A stretch of DNA of 64,000 nt, from the NCBI GenBank assembly GCA_020848905.1, contig JADLHG010000030.1, forward strand, positions 1 to 64,000, in the 5' to 3' direction. A model generated the notes under the pieces. That model saw nothing but the letters and a program-made list of their open reading frames with translations. It was not told where the DNA came from and did no database searches. Numbering within the stretch: the stretch's first letter is position 1; each line of letters starts with the position of its first letter. This document shows, in pieces, positions 36,301-43,315 of the stretch. The position numbers were made by a program, and so were the translations under genes. The stretch comes from Deltaproteobacteria bacterium. GTDB taxonomy: Bacteria; Myxococcota_A; Polyangia; GCA-2747355; JADLHG01.

Positions 36301-37592
36301 GGCAGCTCCTTCCCGACGATCGCCCGCAGGCGGCTGCAATCGATCTGGGCCTGGGCGAGGGTCCCGAGGTACGACCGGCGGGCGTCGAGCAAGGTGCGCC
36401 GCGCGTCGATGACCTCGAGCAGGCTCGCCTCTCCGAGGAGGTACATTCTCTCCACCGTGGCCGCCGACTTTTCGGAGGGAGGCAGCACGGCGTTCTTGAA
36501 GCGGGCAGCGAGGCGCGATCCGGAGCGACAGGCCGCCTCCGCCTCGACGACCGAGGATTCGAGCTCGAGCCTCGCGGCCGCGAGCTGCCGCTGACCCACG
36601 GCGAGCCGGGCTTTGGCCTGGGCGATCTTCCCCGAGTTCCAGTTCCAGATCGGGAGCTCGATTGACAGGCCCGCGCCGTAAACGCGCCGGTCCAGCTCGT
36701 GGTTGGTGAAGCCTGAGATCGTGACGGGCGGCACCCGCGCGAGCTTCTCGGTCCGGAGCTCGGCCTCGAGCCCGCGAACCTTGGCCTGGGCCACTGAGAG
36801 AAGCGGGTGGCGCTTCCGGGTCCAGGCCCGCACCGTCCCCAGGTCCAGCGGCGGCGGAATGCCGTTCCACTCCGCTCTGACGGTGATCCGCCTTCCCGTC
36901 GGGGCACCCAACCACACCGAGAGCTGTGCCTGCCGCGCCTCGAGCGAGATGCGTGCCGCCTCGAGCTCGCCGCTGACTTTCTCCCGCTCCACCTCGACGC
37001 GAGGCAGCTCGATGGGTCGGGCCTCGCCCTTCGTGACCCTGATCCCCACCGCGCGCGCGAAACCCGCTGTTTGCGTCGCGAGCGCCACGAGCGCGTCCAC
37101 GCGGGCCTGGTCGTAGGCCAAGTTCCAGAAGAGCGAGCCGAGTTGGAGCAGGACCTCCCGACGGACCGCCTTGGCCTCGGCCGCAGCCATATGCAGCTCG
37201 GCCTCGGCGGCGTCGATCCGAGAGCGCCGCTGCGCGATCCAGCCGAGCGGGATGTTCAGGGCCAGGCCCCACTCGACCATCGAGTCGCTGCCAGCGCGAG
37301 CGCGGCCGTGCCCGATGCTGGCCTCGAGCGTCGGATTGGGTGCGGCGCCAGCGGCCCGAACGCCTCCGCGTCCGGCGGCGATCTGTGACTGTCCAACCGC
37401 GAGCCGAGGGTGCTGGTCGACTAGGCGAACGATGTCCGCCCAGGTCACGGTTACCGCGATCGGGTCCCGACCTGGCGTCCTCGGCGGTGGTTGCCCGCCG
37501 GCGGCCGAGCCAATTCCGGTTGAGAGCAAGAGCACGAAAGGCCAGCCCCGCCTCCGTCGAGAGCGGGGGGAACGAGACACGATGATCGACAT
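36297..37592 (-). CDS. outer-membrane efflux factor (TolC family, CzcC/CusC type)
   Basis: 431 residues with a signal peptide and two outer-membrane-efflux-protein repeats: RLAVGQSQIAAGRGGVRAAGAAPNPTLEA near 65-95 and a matching one in the second half (HPLLSVAQAKVRGLEAELR). Long helical stretches fit the tunnel. As third part of the pump it passes metal through the outer membrane. ATG 37592 has a GGGAG site; the longer frame to 37649 adds non-signal sequence. The stop and the adaptor start overlap as ATGA, so subunit ratio is likely coupled. Confidence 0.88.
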   Translation of the reverse strand: MSIIVSRSPRSRRRRGWPFVLLLSTGIGSAAGGQPPPRTPGRDPIAVTVTWADIVRLVDQHPRLAVGQSQIAAGRGGVRAAGAAPNPTLEASIGHGRARAGSDSMVEWGLALNIPLGWIAQRRSRIDAAEAELHMAAAEAKAVRREVLLQLGSLFWNLAYDQARVDALVALATQTAGFARAVGIRVTKGEARPIELPRVEVEREKVSGELEAARISLEARQAQLSVWLGAPTGRRITVRAEWNGIPPPLDLGTVRAWTRKRHPLLSVAQAKVRGLEAELRTEKLARVPPVTISGFTNHELDRRVYGAGLSIELPIWNWNSGKIAQAKARLAVGQRQLAAARLELESSVVEAEAACRSGSRLAARFKNAVLPPSEKSAATVERMYLLGEASLLEVIDARRTLLDARRSYLGTLAQAQIDCSRLRAIVGKELP

Positions 37593-37691
37593 CGCCTGAT
37601 CTCCCGCAGCAGCGCCCCCGAGGGCGCGTGAACGTCTCCGGCCGGTCACCCCGCTGGAGTGACCGGCGCTCTTGTCACCTGATGGAGACGG

Positions 37692-38018
37692 TCAGGAGCG
37701 CGGGGGGTGGAAGACGCGGAAGTAGACGTCCTCGGGATGGGCCGACTCGAGCGCCGCGACCTTGAAGCGCGCCGTGCCCGGAGAGCCTCTGACCGCGCCG
37801 GCCACGGCGAGAGCTGGCGCGGTGCTGTGGCCTGGACAGCAGGCGCAGGGGCAAGCCGGGCCGCAGGGGTGGCCGCTGTCACTGGAGTCGGGGCACGACG
37901 ACCCGGCGTGGCTCGCCTCGTCGGCGCTCGTCGCGAGCAGGCTCTCCCCCACCGCCGGAGATACTACCCCGACGACGACCCAGAGGAGAACCAATCTCGC
38001 GATGGAGCGGGAGATCAT
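37692..38018 (-). CDS. small exported Cys-rich protein of the metal operon
   Basis: 108 residues. A hydrophobic N-terminus (SIARLVLLWVVVGVVSPAVGE) acts as signal or anchor. A dense metal-binding-like motif follows with a Cys and His cluster (GHPCGPACPCACCPGH, seven residues able to bind soft metals). The C-terminus ends YFRVFHPPRS. Its start overlaps the ArsR stop by 4 bases (ATGA), which ties it to the metal operon. It could be a periplasmic metal chaperone or sponge for the RND pump. The family is not recognised. Confidence 0.7.
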   Translation of the reverse strand: MISRSIARLVLLWVVVGVVSPAVGESLLATSADEASHAGSSCPDSSDSGHPCGPACPCACCPGHSTAPALAVAGAVRGSPGTARFKVAALESAHPEDVYFRVFHPPRS

Positions 38019-38419
38019 GCTGGCTGCCCCCTGGCCGAGACATGACCCGCACAGTCGTCGATGAGCCTGGCGACGAAGCGTTCGTGCAGCGAGTAGTGGA
38101 CGAGCTTGCCCTCCGACCGAGAGCGGACCAGACGGAGGTTCCGCAGCTGCTGGAGCTGGTGCGAGGTCGCCGAGACGGACAGACCAACCACCTCGGAGAT
38201 CTCGCAGACACATAACTCACCAGCGGCGAGAGCCCGGATCACCTTCAAGCGCGACGGGTGACCAAGCACCTTGAACGTTTCGGCAACGAGCCGCGCTTGC
38301 TCATCGGGGAGGAGCGATTCGCGGCTACGCTGGACACGCGCCTCGTCAAGAGAGAAGACACTGCACTTCTCGCGCAACTCAGCTCCCTCGACGGGGCCCG
38401 ATGGCGGTACGGGGATCAT
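38015..38419 (-). CDS. ArsR/SmtB-family metal-responsive repressor
   Basis: 134 residues. The winged helix-turn-helix is clear: ARLVAETFKVLGHPSRLKVIRAL, then the metal-sensing helix ELCVCEISEVVGLSVSATSHQLQQL. The two cysteines in ELCVC are the classical metal ligands of CadC/ArsR-type repressors. An extra N-terminal stretch (about 35 residues with one more Cys) recalls CadC. Bound metal would release it from the operator at 38450-38461, which overlaps the -10 of its own promoter. It is the first gene of the efflux operon. Confidence 0.92.
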   Translation of the reverse strand: MIPVPPSGPVEGAELREKCSVFSLDEARVQRSRESLLPDEQARLVAETFKVLGHPSRLKVIRALAAGELCVCEISEVVGLSVSATSHQLQQLRNLRLVRSRSEGKLVHYSLHERFVARLIDDCAGHVSARGQPA

Positions 38420-38449
38420 CCGACTTTGCTTCCCTCTCGTCGTTACGCC

Positions 38450-38486
38450 ACTTGAACAAGTATAGGAATGACGGTGGAGCTGTCAA
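38450..38486 (-). promoter_or_regulatory. promoter and ArsR operator of the metal operon
   Basis: On the minus strand TTGACA (38486-38481) and TATACT (38464-38459) are 16 bases apart. The near-palindrome ACTTGAACAAGT (38450-38461) overlaps the -10 and has the shape of ArsR/SmtB operators. Repression would therefore block RNA polymerase directly and be lifted by metal. Confidence 0.75.
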
Positions 38487-38580
38487 CCAGCGCGTCGGAC
38501 ATGTGTTCTCAGCTCCGAGGCTCTTGGTCGGGCGGATCTTCGGCTAGCAGGACGAGCCTCAGTCGGTCTACATGCGTCTG

Positions 38581-38748
38581 CTAGCCCTGGTCAGTGCTCC
38601 TTCGGTCCGTTGCCGCTGCCGCCCGGGCTGAGAAGCTTGACCCCTCGGTGGCGTGCTTCAACCAGCGCGAGTCCTTGGTTGCGATGGTCTTGGTCCTGGT
38701 GTCGTAGACCCCGACCACCTTCCGGTCGCGCAACACCTTCACGTTCAC
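38581..38748 (-). CDS. possible small ORF, doubtful
   Basis: 55 residues from a GTG. The start NVKVLRDRKVVGVYDTRTKTIATKDSRW has normal amino-acid composition and a beta-strand pattern, while the end (ARAAAATDRRSTDQG) does not. It lies just downstream of the decayed nuclease tail and may be a fragment of another gene. The rest of 38487-38980 shows no intact gene. No ribosome site is seen. Confidence 0.25.
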   Translation of the reverse strand: MNVKVLRDRKVVGVYDTRTKTIATKDSRWLKHATEGSSFSARAAAATDRRSTDQG

Positions 38749-38776
38749 GCCCGCATCGAATCCACTGGCTTTGCCG

Positions 38777-38980
38777 GTGCCGGCGGCACGCGGAACATGC
38801 CTTGTGCCGCGTCTTGATGGTCTCCTCCTTCGTCGGGAAGGTCGCCGTGCAGTGCTTGCAGTCGTACCCCTTGCAGCCTCGTCGATGGAAGACCCTGCTC
38901 TTCGTGTTGCCGTGGAACTGCCCTGACGCGACCGGCGACTTCGTCTTCGCCTGCGTTTGGCGGTCGGCCCCGCTGTGCCG
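38777..38980 (-). pseudogene. zinc-binding tail cut off from the nuclease gene
   Basis: Directly after the nuclease stop codon, in the same frame, 68 codons read on into HGNTKSRVFHRRGCKGYDC, then KHCTATF, TRHKACSAC. This is the Ada-like Cys4-type domain often found at the end of thermonuclease-like proteins. The amber codon at 38983-38981 separates it from its enzyme. No start codon with a ribosome site is seen for separate translation. Loss by a single point mutation is the simplest reading. Confidence 0.6.
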
Positions 38981-39445
38981 CTATTGCCACCGCGGCGCCG
39001 GGGTCGCGTCAGCCCAGAGCCCGCGTTTCGCCGTGTGCGCTTCCTGCTCCAGAGCGGCGAGGGCTTTGTCCTTGTTGTACTGGCGGTAGTGCCCGGCCAG
39101 CCCCGCCTTCAGCAGCTCGCGGTTGAGGCTCTTGCCGCCAACGTTGACCCAGGCCACGGTCCGCCCGTACTTGTCCTTCGTGGCCACCCTGACAGTGACG
39201 AGCTTGCCGAAGACCATCCCCGAGGTGAACTGCTTGGCCCTGGCGCCGAATGGCTGCGCCTTCTCTGGGCAGTCAACGGCCTGGAGCCGGATCTTGATGG
39301 GGACCTTCTCGCGGAGCACGGTGATCGTGTCGCCGTCGGCGACGCCGATTACTCGTGCTTGCCACTCTTCCGTTGCTGCGGCCGATCTGCTGGACAACAC
39401 GAGAGCCAGGAGCACCAGCCCTTGTGCAGGTCGCCTCCTCTGCAT
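38981..39445 (-). CDS. staphylococcal-nuclease-like exported nuclease, truncated
   Basis: 154 residues. The signal peptide is about 1-24 (RSAAA). The SNase fold keeps the key residues: Asp in VADGDTI, Arg in IKIRLQAVDCPEK with Asp and Glu, and the second Arg in KYGRTVAWV. It should cut DNA and RNA with calcium outside the cytoplasm. Family members often carry a C-terminal zinc domain; here it follows an in-frame TAG. The core enzyme is complete, so it may still work. ATG 39445 is favoured over GTG 39454 by the spacing of GAGG. It starts 10 bases after the upstream gene's stop. Confidence 0.82.
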   Translation of the reverse strand: MQRRRPAQGLVLLALVLSSRSAAATEEWQARVIGVADGDTITVLREKVPIKIRLQAVDCPEKAQPFGARAKQFTSGMVFGKLVTVRVATKDKYGRTVAWVNVGGKSLNRELLKAGLAGHYRQYNKDKALAALEQEAHTAKRGLWADATPAPRWQ

Positions 39446-39455
39446 CACCGGCACC

Positions 39456-40595
39456 TCAGTCCCCCCAGTTCTGCTTCCTCTCGGCTGGTGGCTTTGGCTC
39501 GGGCTTCGGCTCGGGCTTGGACTCGACCTTGGGCTCGGGTGTCGGTGATGGCGTCACCGCGGCCTCGGACCGCTTCGCTTCCGGCCTTCCCTTCACCCGA
39601 GGCACGGGCCTCGCCTCCGCACTGACCTTGGCCGATGGTGGTGATGCCGCCGACTGGCGTGTCGCTGCGGCTGACTTCTCGCACAGCCCGCGCTTACAAC
39701 ACTCCTTGCTGATGGACTCGCTGAAGTAGGTACACTCCTGCCGCATCGCGCTTGCCGTGATAACCCCCGCGCAAAGCCTCGCGCACTTGCGCTGCTGTAC
39801 CTTCGCCGGTTCGCAGGCCGGCCGCAGGTCATCGAGCCCCAGCGTCGCCAAGCACCCGGTCATGTACTGCTTTGCCCTGTCCGGGTCCGACTTCAGGGTC
39901 TGCGGGTCGGTCAACACGTCCACCCCGTCGAGGATGCAGTCCCAGGCTTTCGTGGAGCCCTTCCGCGCCACGAGCTTGCGCGCCATGCTCATCTCTTCCA
40001 GGAACTCCTCGCCGCCGGGGACAACGTACTCGGCGCGGATCAACGGCACCGTGATCTGCCATCCCGCCTGCGACGTGTACGTGTGGTTGCCGACCACCTT
40101 GCCGGCGACGCGGATGAGCTTCTTCTCAACGAACGGAGTCGTGCTCCCATAGGCAACGATGACCTGGTCGTCCCAGAGGCCGTAGCCTTTGTTGCTAGTG
40201 TTCAGTTGTATCTGCGTTTGGCCACCGTCCTCCTTGATGGTTAGGATCTGCCCCCGCATCCAGACGACCTGACCAGCGTACCTGTCGGCGCTCTTCTTCA
40301 GATGGGCGTAGGTGATGGACTGGTCGCGCTTCGCGATGTACTCGACGAGCCCCCCGATGGAGGCGGGTTTCGCTGGCGCTAGAGGCCGCGCAGGGGGGAC
40401 GGCAGGCATCGGAGCGGGCGCCGAAGCCGCGGGCGCCTGGGGATCAGTTGCGGCCTTCTTTCCGTCGCAGCCCCACAGTAGCGCGCCGAGCCCGATGAAG
40501 CCGCCTCCAACGACGACGAGGAGTGATGGCTTCGTGACGGGTCGGCGAACGTCTGAACGCGGCGTCCGCGCCGCAGACCGATGCTTGGACTCCAT
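39456..40595 (-). CDS. membrane-anchored protein with OB-like domain, unknown function
   Basis: 379 residues. A single N-terminal hydrophobic helix (SLLVVVGGGFIGLGALLWGC) is followed by an Ala/Pro linker. A beta-rich domain at about 90-200 (AGQVVWMRGQILTIKEDGGQTQI, IRVAGKVVGNHTYTS) looks like an OB fold. A Cys-rich region comes next (ACEPAKVQQRKCARLC, KECCKRGLCEK), and then a Lys/Pro/Glu tail (PEPKVESKPEPKPEPKP). The Cys after the helix could be lipidated. It is in an operon with the nuclease. The start has an AAGGAGGG site. Function unknown. Confidence 0.65.
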   Translation of the reverse strand: MESKHRSAARTPRSDVRRPVTKPSLLVVVGGGFIGLGALLWGCDGKKAATDPQAPAASAPAPMPAVPPARPLAPAKPASIGGLVEYIAKRDQSITYAHLKKSADRYAGQVVWMRGQILTIKEDGGQTQIQLNTSNKGYGLWDDQVIVAYGSTTPFVEKKLIRVAGKVVGNHTYTSQAGWQITVPLIRAEYVVPGGEEFLEEMSMARKLVARKGSTKAWDCILDGVDVLTDPQTLKSDPDRAKQYMTGCLATLGLDDLRPACEPAKVQQRKCARLCAGVITASAMRQECTYFSESISKECCKRGLCEKSAAATRQSAASPPSAKVSAEARPVPRVKGRPEAKRSEAAVTPSPTPEPKVESKPEPKPEPKPPAERKQNWGD

Positions 40596-40674
40596 GCCCC
40601 CCTCCTTTGGCGCGCCCCGCGTCAAGTGGCCCTGACGAGCTTCTGAGGCGTCTGACGTCGACCTCATCGTAATG

Positions 40675-40705
40675 CAACCTATTGGGTTCTACAACCTAAT
40701 GGGTT
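40675..40705. promoter_or_regulatory. tandem operator of the XRE regulator
   Basis: Two copies of a 14-base imperfect palindrome, CAACCTATTGGGTT (40675-40688) and CAACCTAATGGGTT (40692-40705), are 17 bases apart. They lie between the divergent starts of the XRE gene and the OB-like gene. This is a typical autoregulatory operator. Confidence 0.6.
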
Positions 40706-40727
40706 TCAATGACTAGCCTTCCTCCCG

Positions 40728-41054
40728 ATGGTGAAACGGGGCCGACGAGGCTACGACCGGCTCCGGGCGCTTGCCCGGCGGTGGTTCGCGGAGAATATCC
40801 GTGCCGAACGCCATCGCCTTGAGCTCACCCAGGAAGAGGCCGCGGAACTCGTGGGGTTCTCGCTCCAGTACCTGCAACGCATTGAACGCCAGACCGTCAA
40901 CGTTCCGCTCGACACCATCGCGCGGTTCGCTTATGCCTACGAAGTGGATCCCTGCAACCTCCTGCGGACTGTTGCCACGCCCGTTCAGGGGAGGGTCCGA
41001 TCCCGTCGCGGCCAGCGTCAGGCAAGCTCCGGTGGTCGCCGCCGGAGTTCCTGA
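40728..41054 (+). CDS. XRE-family helix-turn-helix regulator
   Basis: 108 residues. A Cro/CI-type HTH at about 22-76 (ENIRAERHRLELTQEEAAELVGFSLQYLQRIERQTVNVPLDTIARFAYAYEVDP) is followed by a short basic tail. It binds DNA as a dimer. Its operator is probably the tandem palindrome just upstream. Divergent to the OB-like gene and close to the right end of the element, it may control cargo or the state of the element. Confidence 0.85.
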   Translation: MVKRGRRGYDRLRALARRWFAENIRAERHRLELTQEEAAELVGFSLQYLQRIERQTVNVPLDTIARFAYAYEVDPCNLLRTVATPVQGRVRSRRGQRQASSGGRRRSS

Positions 41055-41178
41055 AGGCCATCTGACCGGGCTGCGCCCGCCCGCCCCGAGGGCCAGGGCC
41101 GCCTTCTGCGTGGGTGCACGCCCTGTCCGAATGGTGGGAGTTTGAGCCGTGAAGCCGTTCGTCTGCGATGCTTTGCTG

Positions 41179-41207
41179 TTGACCAAGCTGGGTCGCCTTG
41201 CTACACA
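41179..41207 (+). promoter_or_regulatory. candidate new promoter for tRNA-Phe, supplied by the element
   Basis: TTGACC (41179-41184) and TACACA (41202-41207) are 17 bases apart. Integration separated the tRNA from its old promoter, so one inside the element must drive it. This pair would give a leader of about 100 bases. No better pair lies closer, although TAGTAT at 41285-41290 could be a -10. Confidence 0.4.
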
Positions 41208-41314
41208 AGGAGCGCTCAGCAACCGTGGCGTAAACGCCAATGATTCTGGCAGCGAGATCCACGAGAGCGCGCAGAATCTCCTGATAGTATAGGGCGTTAG
41301 TAGTTTGTGTATTT

Positions 41315-41387
41315 GCCCAGGTAGCTCAGTCGGTAGAGCAAGGGACTGAAAATCCCTGTGTCGGCGGTTCGACTCCGTCCCTGGGCA
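41315..41387 (+). tRNA. tRNA-Phe (GAA)
   Basis: 73 bases fold as a cloverleaf. The acceptor is GCCCAGG/CCTGGGC with discriminator A, and the D arm is GCTC/GAGC. The anticodon stem is AGGGA/TCCCT with loop CTGAAAA (anticodon GAA, Phe), and the T arm is GGCGG/CCGTC with the TTCGACT loop. CCA is not encoded. Its first 23 bases equal the fragment at 20945, so the 5' part was probably brought in by the integrated element. Confidence 0.95.
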
Positions 41388-41391
41388 CATG

Positions 41392-41421
41392 GCGCCTCGG
41401 TCGCGAAAGTGGCCGGGGCGC
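41392..41421 (+). terminator. possible terminator after tRNA-Phe
   Basis: GCGCCTCGG (41392-41400) pairs with CCGGGGCGC (41413-41421) with one mismatch, followed by TTCACTTTC. The T run is weak. It lies just after the tRNA and before the convergent hicB gene. Confidence 0.45.
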
Positions 41422-41452
41422 TTCACTTTCTGCCGTCGGAGCCGGCCGGAAG

Positions 41453-41854
41453 CTACTCCCCGAGGACCTGATGAACCCGCTGATGGGAAAGGCCGAGGAG
41501 CCGGCCGGCGTCCCGCGTGCTGATTTTCGCCCGCCGGAGGGCCCGTGCCGCGGAGCTGACTTGCGCCTGGGCTTGCTCCTCGAGGGCCACGGCCTTCCGC
41601 CGCAGAGCCGCCGCGCGCCGGAGCTCGAGCTCGAGGTCTCGGGGGAGCTTCACCACGTCCACGAGCTCGGCCGACTCCGCACCCTCCACGCAGAGCGAGA
41701 GGGCCTCCCGGACACGCCGCCGGGCCTCGTCGAGGCTCCGCCCTTGGGTGTGACAGCCCCGAAGGCCCCGGACCGAGGCTACCCACCAGCCGTCCTCGTC
41801 GCGCGCATACTGCACCGTGAACTTCCGAGGTTGCTTCATCGCTGGTCGCTTCAT
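41453..41854 (-). CDS. hicB: HicB-type antitoxin
   Basis: 133 residues. The degenerate RNase H-like HicB fold (FTVQYARDEDGWWVASVRGLRGCHTQGRSLDEARRRVREAL) is followed by a helical linker. A C-terminal DNA-binding part ends in STRDAGRLLGLSHQRVHQVL. It neutralises HicA and represses the operon. The ATG at 41854 overlaps the hicA stop as ATGA; starts at 41869 and 41839 are also open. It lies next to the integrated element but outside its repeat. Confidence 0.85.
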   Translation of the reverse strand: MKRPAMKQPRKFTVQYARDEDGWWVASVRGLRGCHTQGRSLDEARRRVREALSLCVEGAESAELVDVVKLPRDLELELRRAAALRRKAVALEEQAQAQVSSAARALRRAKISTRDAGRLLGLSHQRVHQVLGE

Positions 41855-42057
41855 CGCTTGCCCATCCATCGCTTGCCCAAACAGGGCTCGAGGTCGCGTT
41901 CAATCTGCCGCAGCAAGCCCTTGCCAAGGTCCTCGCCCGCGTGAACGGGCACCGTGCTGTAGCACTTGCCGCAACGAACGCGAACGTGAGAGCCGGCCTG
42001 CCGCTCCTCCACGCATCCCAGGGACCGCAGGAGCTTGAGCAGGTTCTTCCCCGTCAC
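41851..42057 (-). CDS. hicA: HicA-type mRNA interferase toxin
   Basis: 68 residues, the usual size. The dsRBD-like fold reads GKNLLKLLRSLGCVEERQAGSHVRVRC, with catalytic His in GSHV, then TVPVHAGEDLGKGLLRQIERD. It would cut mRNA when free of HicB. The start is a GTG at 42057. It comes first in the operon, the standard hicAB order. Two 7-bp inverted repeats stand just upstream. Confidence 0.85.
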   Translation of the reverse strand: MTGKNLLKLLRSLGCVEERQAGSHVRVRCGKCYSTVPVHAGEDLGKGLLRQIERDLEPCLGKRWMGKR

Positions 42058-42064
42058 TGCTCTA

Positions 42065-42106
42065 GCCTAGCAGGACGTGGCTAGGCCCGTCTACCAGACT
42101 AGACGG
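42065..42106 (-). promoter_or_regulatory. double inverted repeat, likely HicAB operator
   Basis: GCCTAGC (42065-42071) faces GCTAGGC (42080-42086); directly after it CCGTCTA (42087-42093) faces TAGACGG (42100-42106). Both are perfect. They begin 8 bases upstream of the hicA start, where the DNA-binding HicB would autoregulate. Confidence 0.6.
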
Positions 42107-42357
42107 ATGATCACCCCTTGGAGTTGAGCTCCTCGAGCGCCTTGGCGGTCGGCCGGCCGAGCGCGGCGGTTTCTCCCTCCTCAGGGTTGCGCGCGGCGGT
42201 GAGGGCGCCCGTAGACGCGATCCACCCTGCGGACGGTGGTCACGTTCTTGCAACAAGAGTTGGAGAGAACCGGCCGCCGGCCACAGCGGGCGCCACTCGA
42301 GCGCGCGGGACCGCACGCAGGCGCTGTCTGCCGAAAGGTGGCGAGTTGAGAAGGATC

Positions 42358-42780
42358 ATGATGAAGAGAGAGCGCCCGTCGAAGCTCGTCGTGAGCTTGT
42401 TCCTCGCCAGCCTCCTTTCCGTCTCGGCAGTTCGCGCGGCGTGGGCGGAGCTCATTCTCGTGCAAGGGGTGAACGTGAAGTTCAAGGCCCGCAAGGTGGG
42501 CCAGACCTGCGCGGATGGTTCGTGCAGCTTCACCACGGGGCGCAACAGCCCCTACGGCGACGCCTACAAGGGGACAGCCAGAGCCGGCGAATGGTTCGAG
42601 CTCGTCGGTAAGGCCGGAGGCTTCGGCGTGGGCGAGCGGGTCCAGCTTCCGGGCCGCCCCATCACGGAGACCTCGATCACGAACATCTTCTCCGGTGGCG
42701 GCCGCACCTACGTCGAGACGTCCCGCTATCCGAACCGGTACTACAGCCCCGGCGAGCTCACCAGCCGGCGCCGACGGTAG
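42358..42780 (+). CDS. small exported protein, unknown function
   Basis: 140 residues. The signal peptide is about 1-31 (ending RAAWA). The mature part has a Cys pair (GQTCADGSCSF), a GRNSPYGDAYKG segment, and a basic end (SRRRR). No family is recognised. ATG 42358 follows a GAGAAGGA site; the next codon is also ATG. A stem-loop at 42816 probably ends its transcript. About 300 bases upstream (42107-42357) hold no further gene. Confidence 0.7.
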   Translation: MMKRERPSKLVVSLFLASLLSVSAVRAAWAELILVQGVNVKFKARKVGQTCADGSCSFTTGRNSPYGDAYKGTARAGEWFELVGKAGGFGVGERVQLPGRPITETSITNIFSGGGRTYVETSRYPNRYYSPGELTSRRRR

Positions 42781-42815
42781 ACACCGCCGACGAGCTCGCC
42801 TCCCGTGGCCAGCTG

Positions 42816-42841
42816 GCCCCGGCCACGCAAGCGACCGGGGC
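42816..42841 (+). terminator. possible terminator
   Basis: GCCCCGG (42816-42822) and CCGGGGC (42835-42841) form a perfect stem around 12 bases, followed by GTTACATTT. The T run is short. It resembles the stem after tRNA-Phe. Confidence 0.45.
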
Positions 42842-42901
42842 GTTACATTTCGAGGGGTGCTTCAGGGGGCTGCTACAGGCAGGGTGCTACGGACGAGCGG
42901 A

Positions 42902-43315
42902 CTAGCGCCACTCCCAGAAGGCGCCGGTGTGGTTGCCCTCTGCGTCGGTCTCGTCCTCGAAGCAGGCCGCCACTCCGTTCAGGCGGGCGTGCTTGGAGCC
43001 GGGCTGGGCCTCGAAGTAGATGCAGCCGCGCCACTGCATGCCCTTGCCGCCGGCCATCGGGCGCCCGACGCCGTTGCCCTTCCACGACACCATCTCGCCG
43101 TCCTTGAGCATCACGAGCCCCTGCCCCTCGCCCCAGAAATGGTTGCCACGCGGCTCGGCCCAGTAGGTGGCCGTGGTGTTCGCGTCCATACCGAGGAGCT
43201 GTCCCTGACTGCGGAAGCTGACCTCCATGCGGGGAGCCCCACCGTTCGGGTTAGGGATCACGCGCTGACCAATGATCTTCCCCTTCTCGTCGCCAAGCTT
43301 TTCACCGAGTGCCAT
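42902..43315 (-). CDS. conserved-looking beta-rich protein, unknown function
   Basis: 137 residues without a signal peptide. The pattern GEKLGDEKGKIIGQRV, then SFRSQGQLLGM, GNHFWGEGQGLVMLKDGEMVSWKG, and the ending TGAFWEWR looks like a small beta-barrel (lipocalin-like) protein. I recall relatives of this shape in other bacteria, but no function is known to me. ATG 43315 has a GGAGGAGAAGGA site. It stands alone. Confidence 0.7.
   Translation of the reverse strand: MALGEKLGDEKGKIIGQRVIPNPNGGAPRMEVSFRSQGQLLGMDANTTATYWAEPRGNHFWGEGQGLVMLKDGEMVSWKGNGVGRPMAGGKGMQWRGCIYFEAQPGSKHARLNGVAACFEDETDAEGNHTGAFWEWR

Larger units (their letters stand above)
20945..41337. mobile_element. integrative element in tRNA-Phe with metal resistance and defence-like genes
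   Basis: The element is about 20.4 kb, bounded by the 23-bp direct repeat at 20945-20967 and 41315-41337. At the left end a large serine recombinase gene stops 40 bases from the repeat. A resolvase-type recombinase, RHH regulator, RepA-like ATPase, ATPase/DUF4276 pair and an ArsR-controlled metal efflux operon are cargo or core. The right end rebuilds a full tRNA-Phe, so the host keeps its tRNA. The region around 25.6-29.5 kb is visibly less GC-rich than the flanks. It lacks conjugation genes, so it would need help to move or is an immobile remnant. Boundaries are inferred from the repeat only. Confidence 0.7.

Noticed and set aside
36301-37272. N-terminal extension of the RND adaptor
   Set aside because: The frame is open but overlaps the outer-membrane factor gene and has no adaptor features; the adaptor's signal peptide and ribosome site start at 36300.
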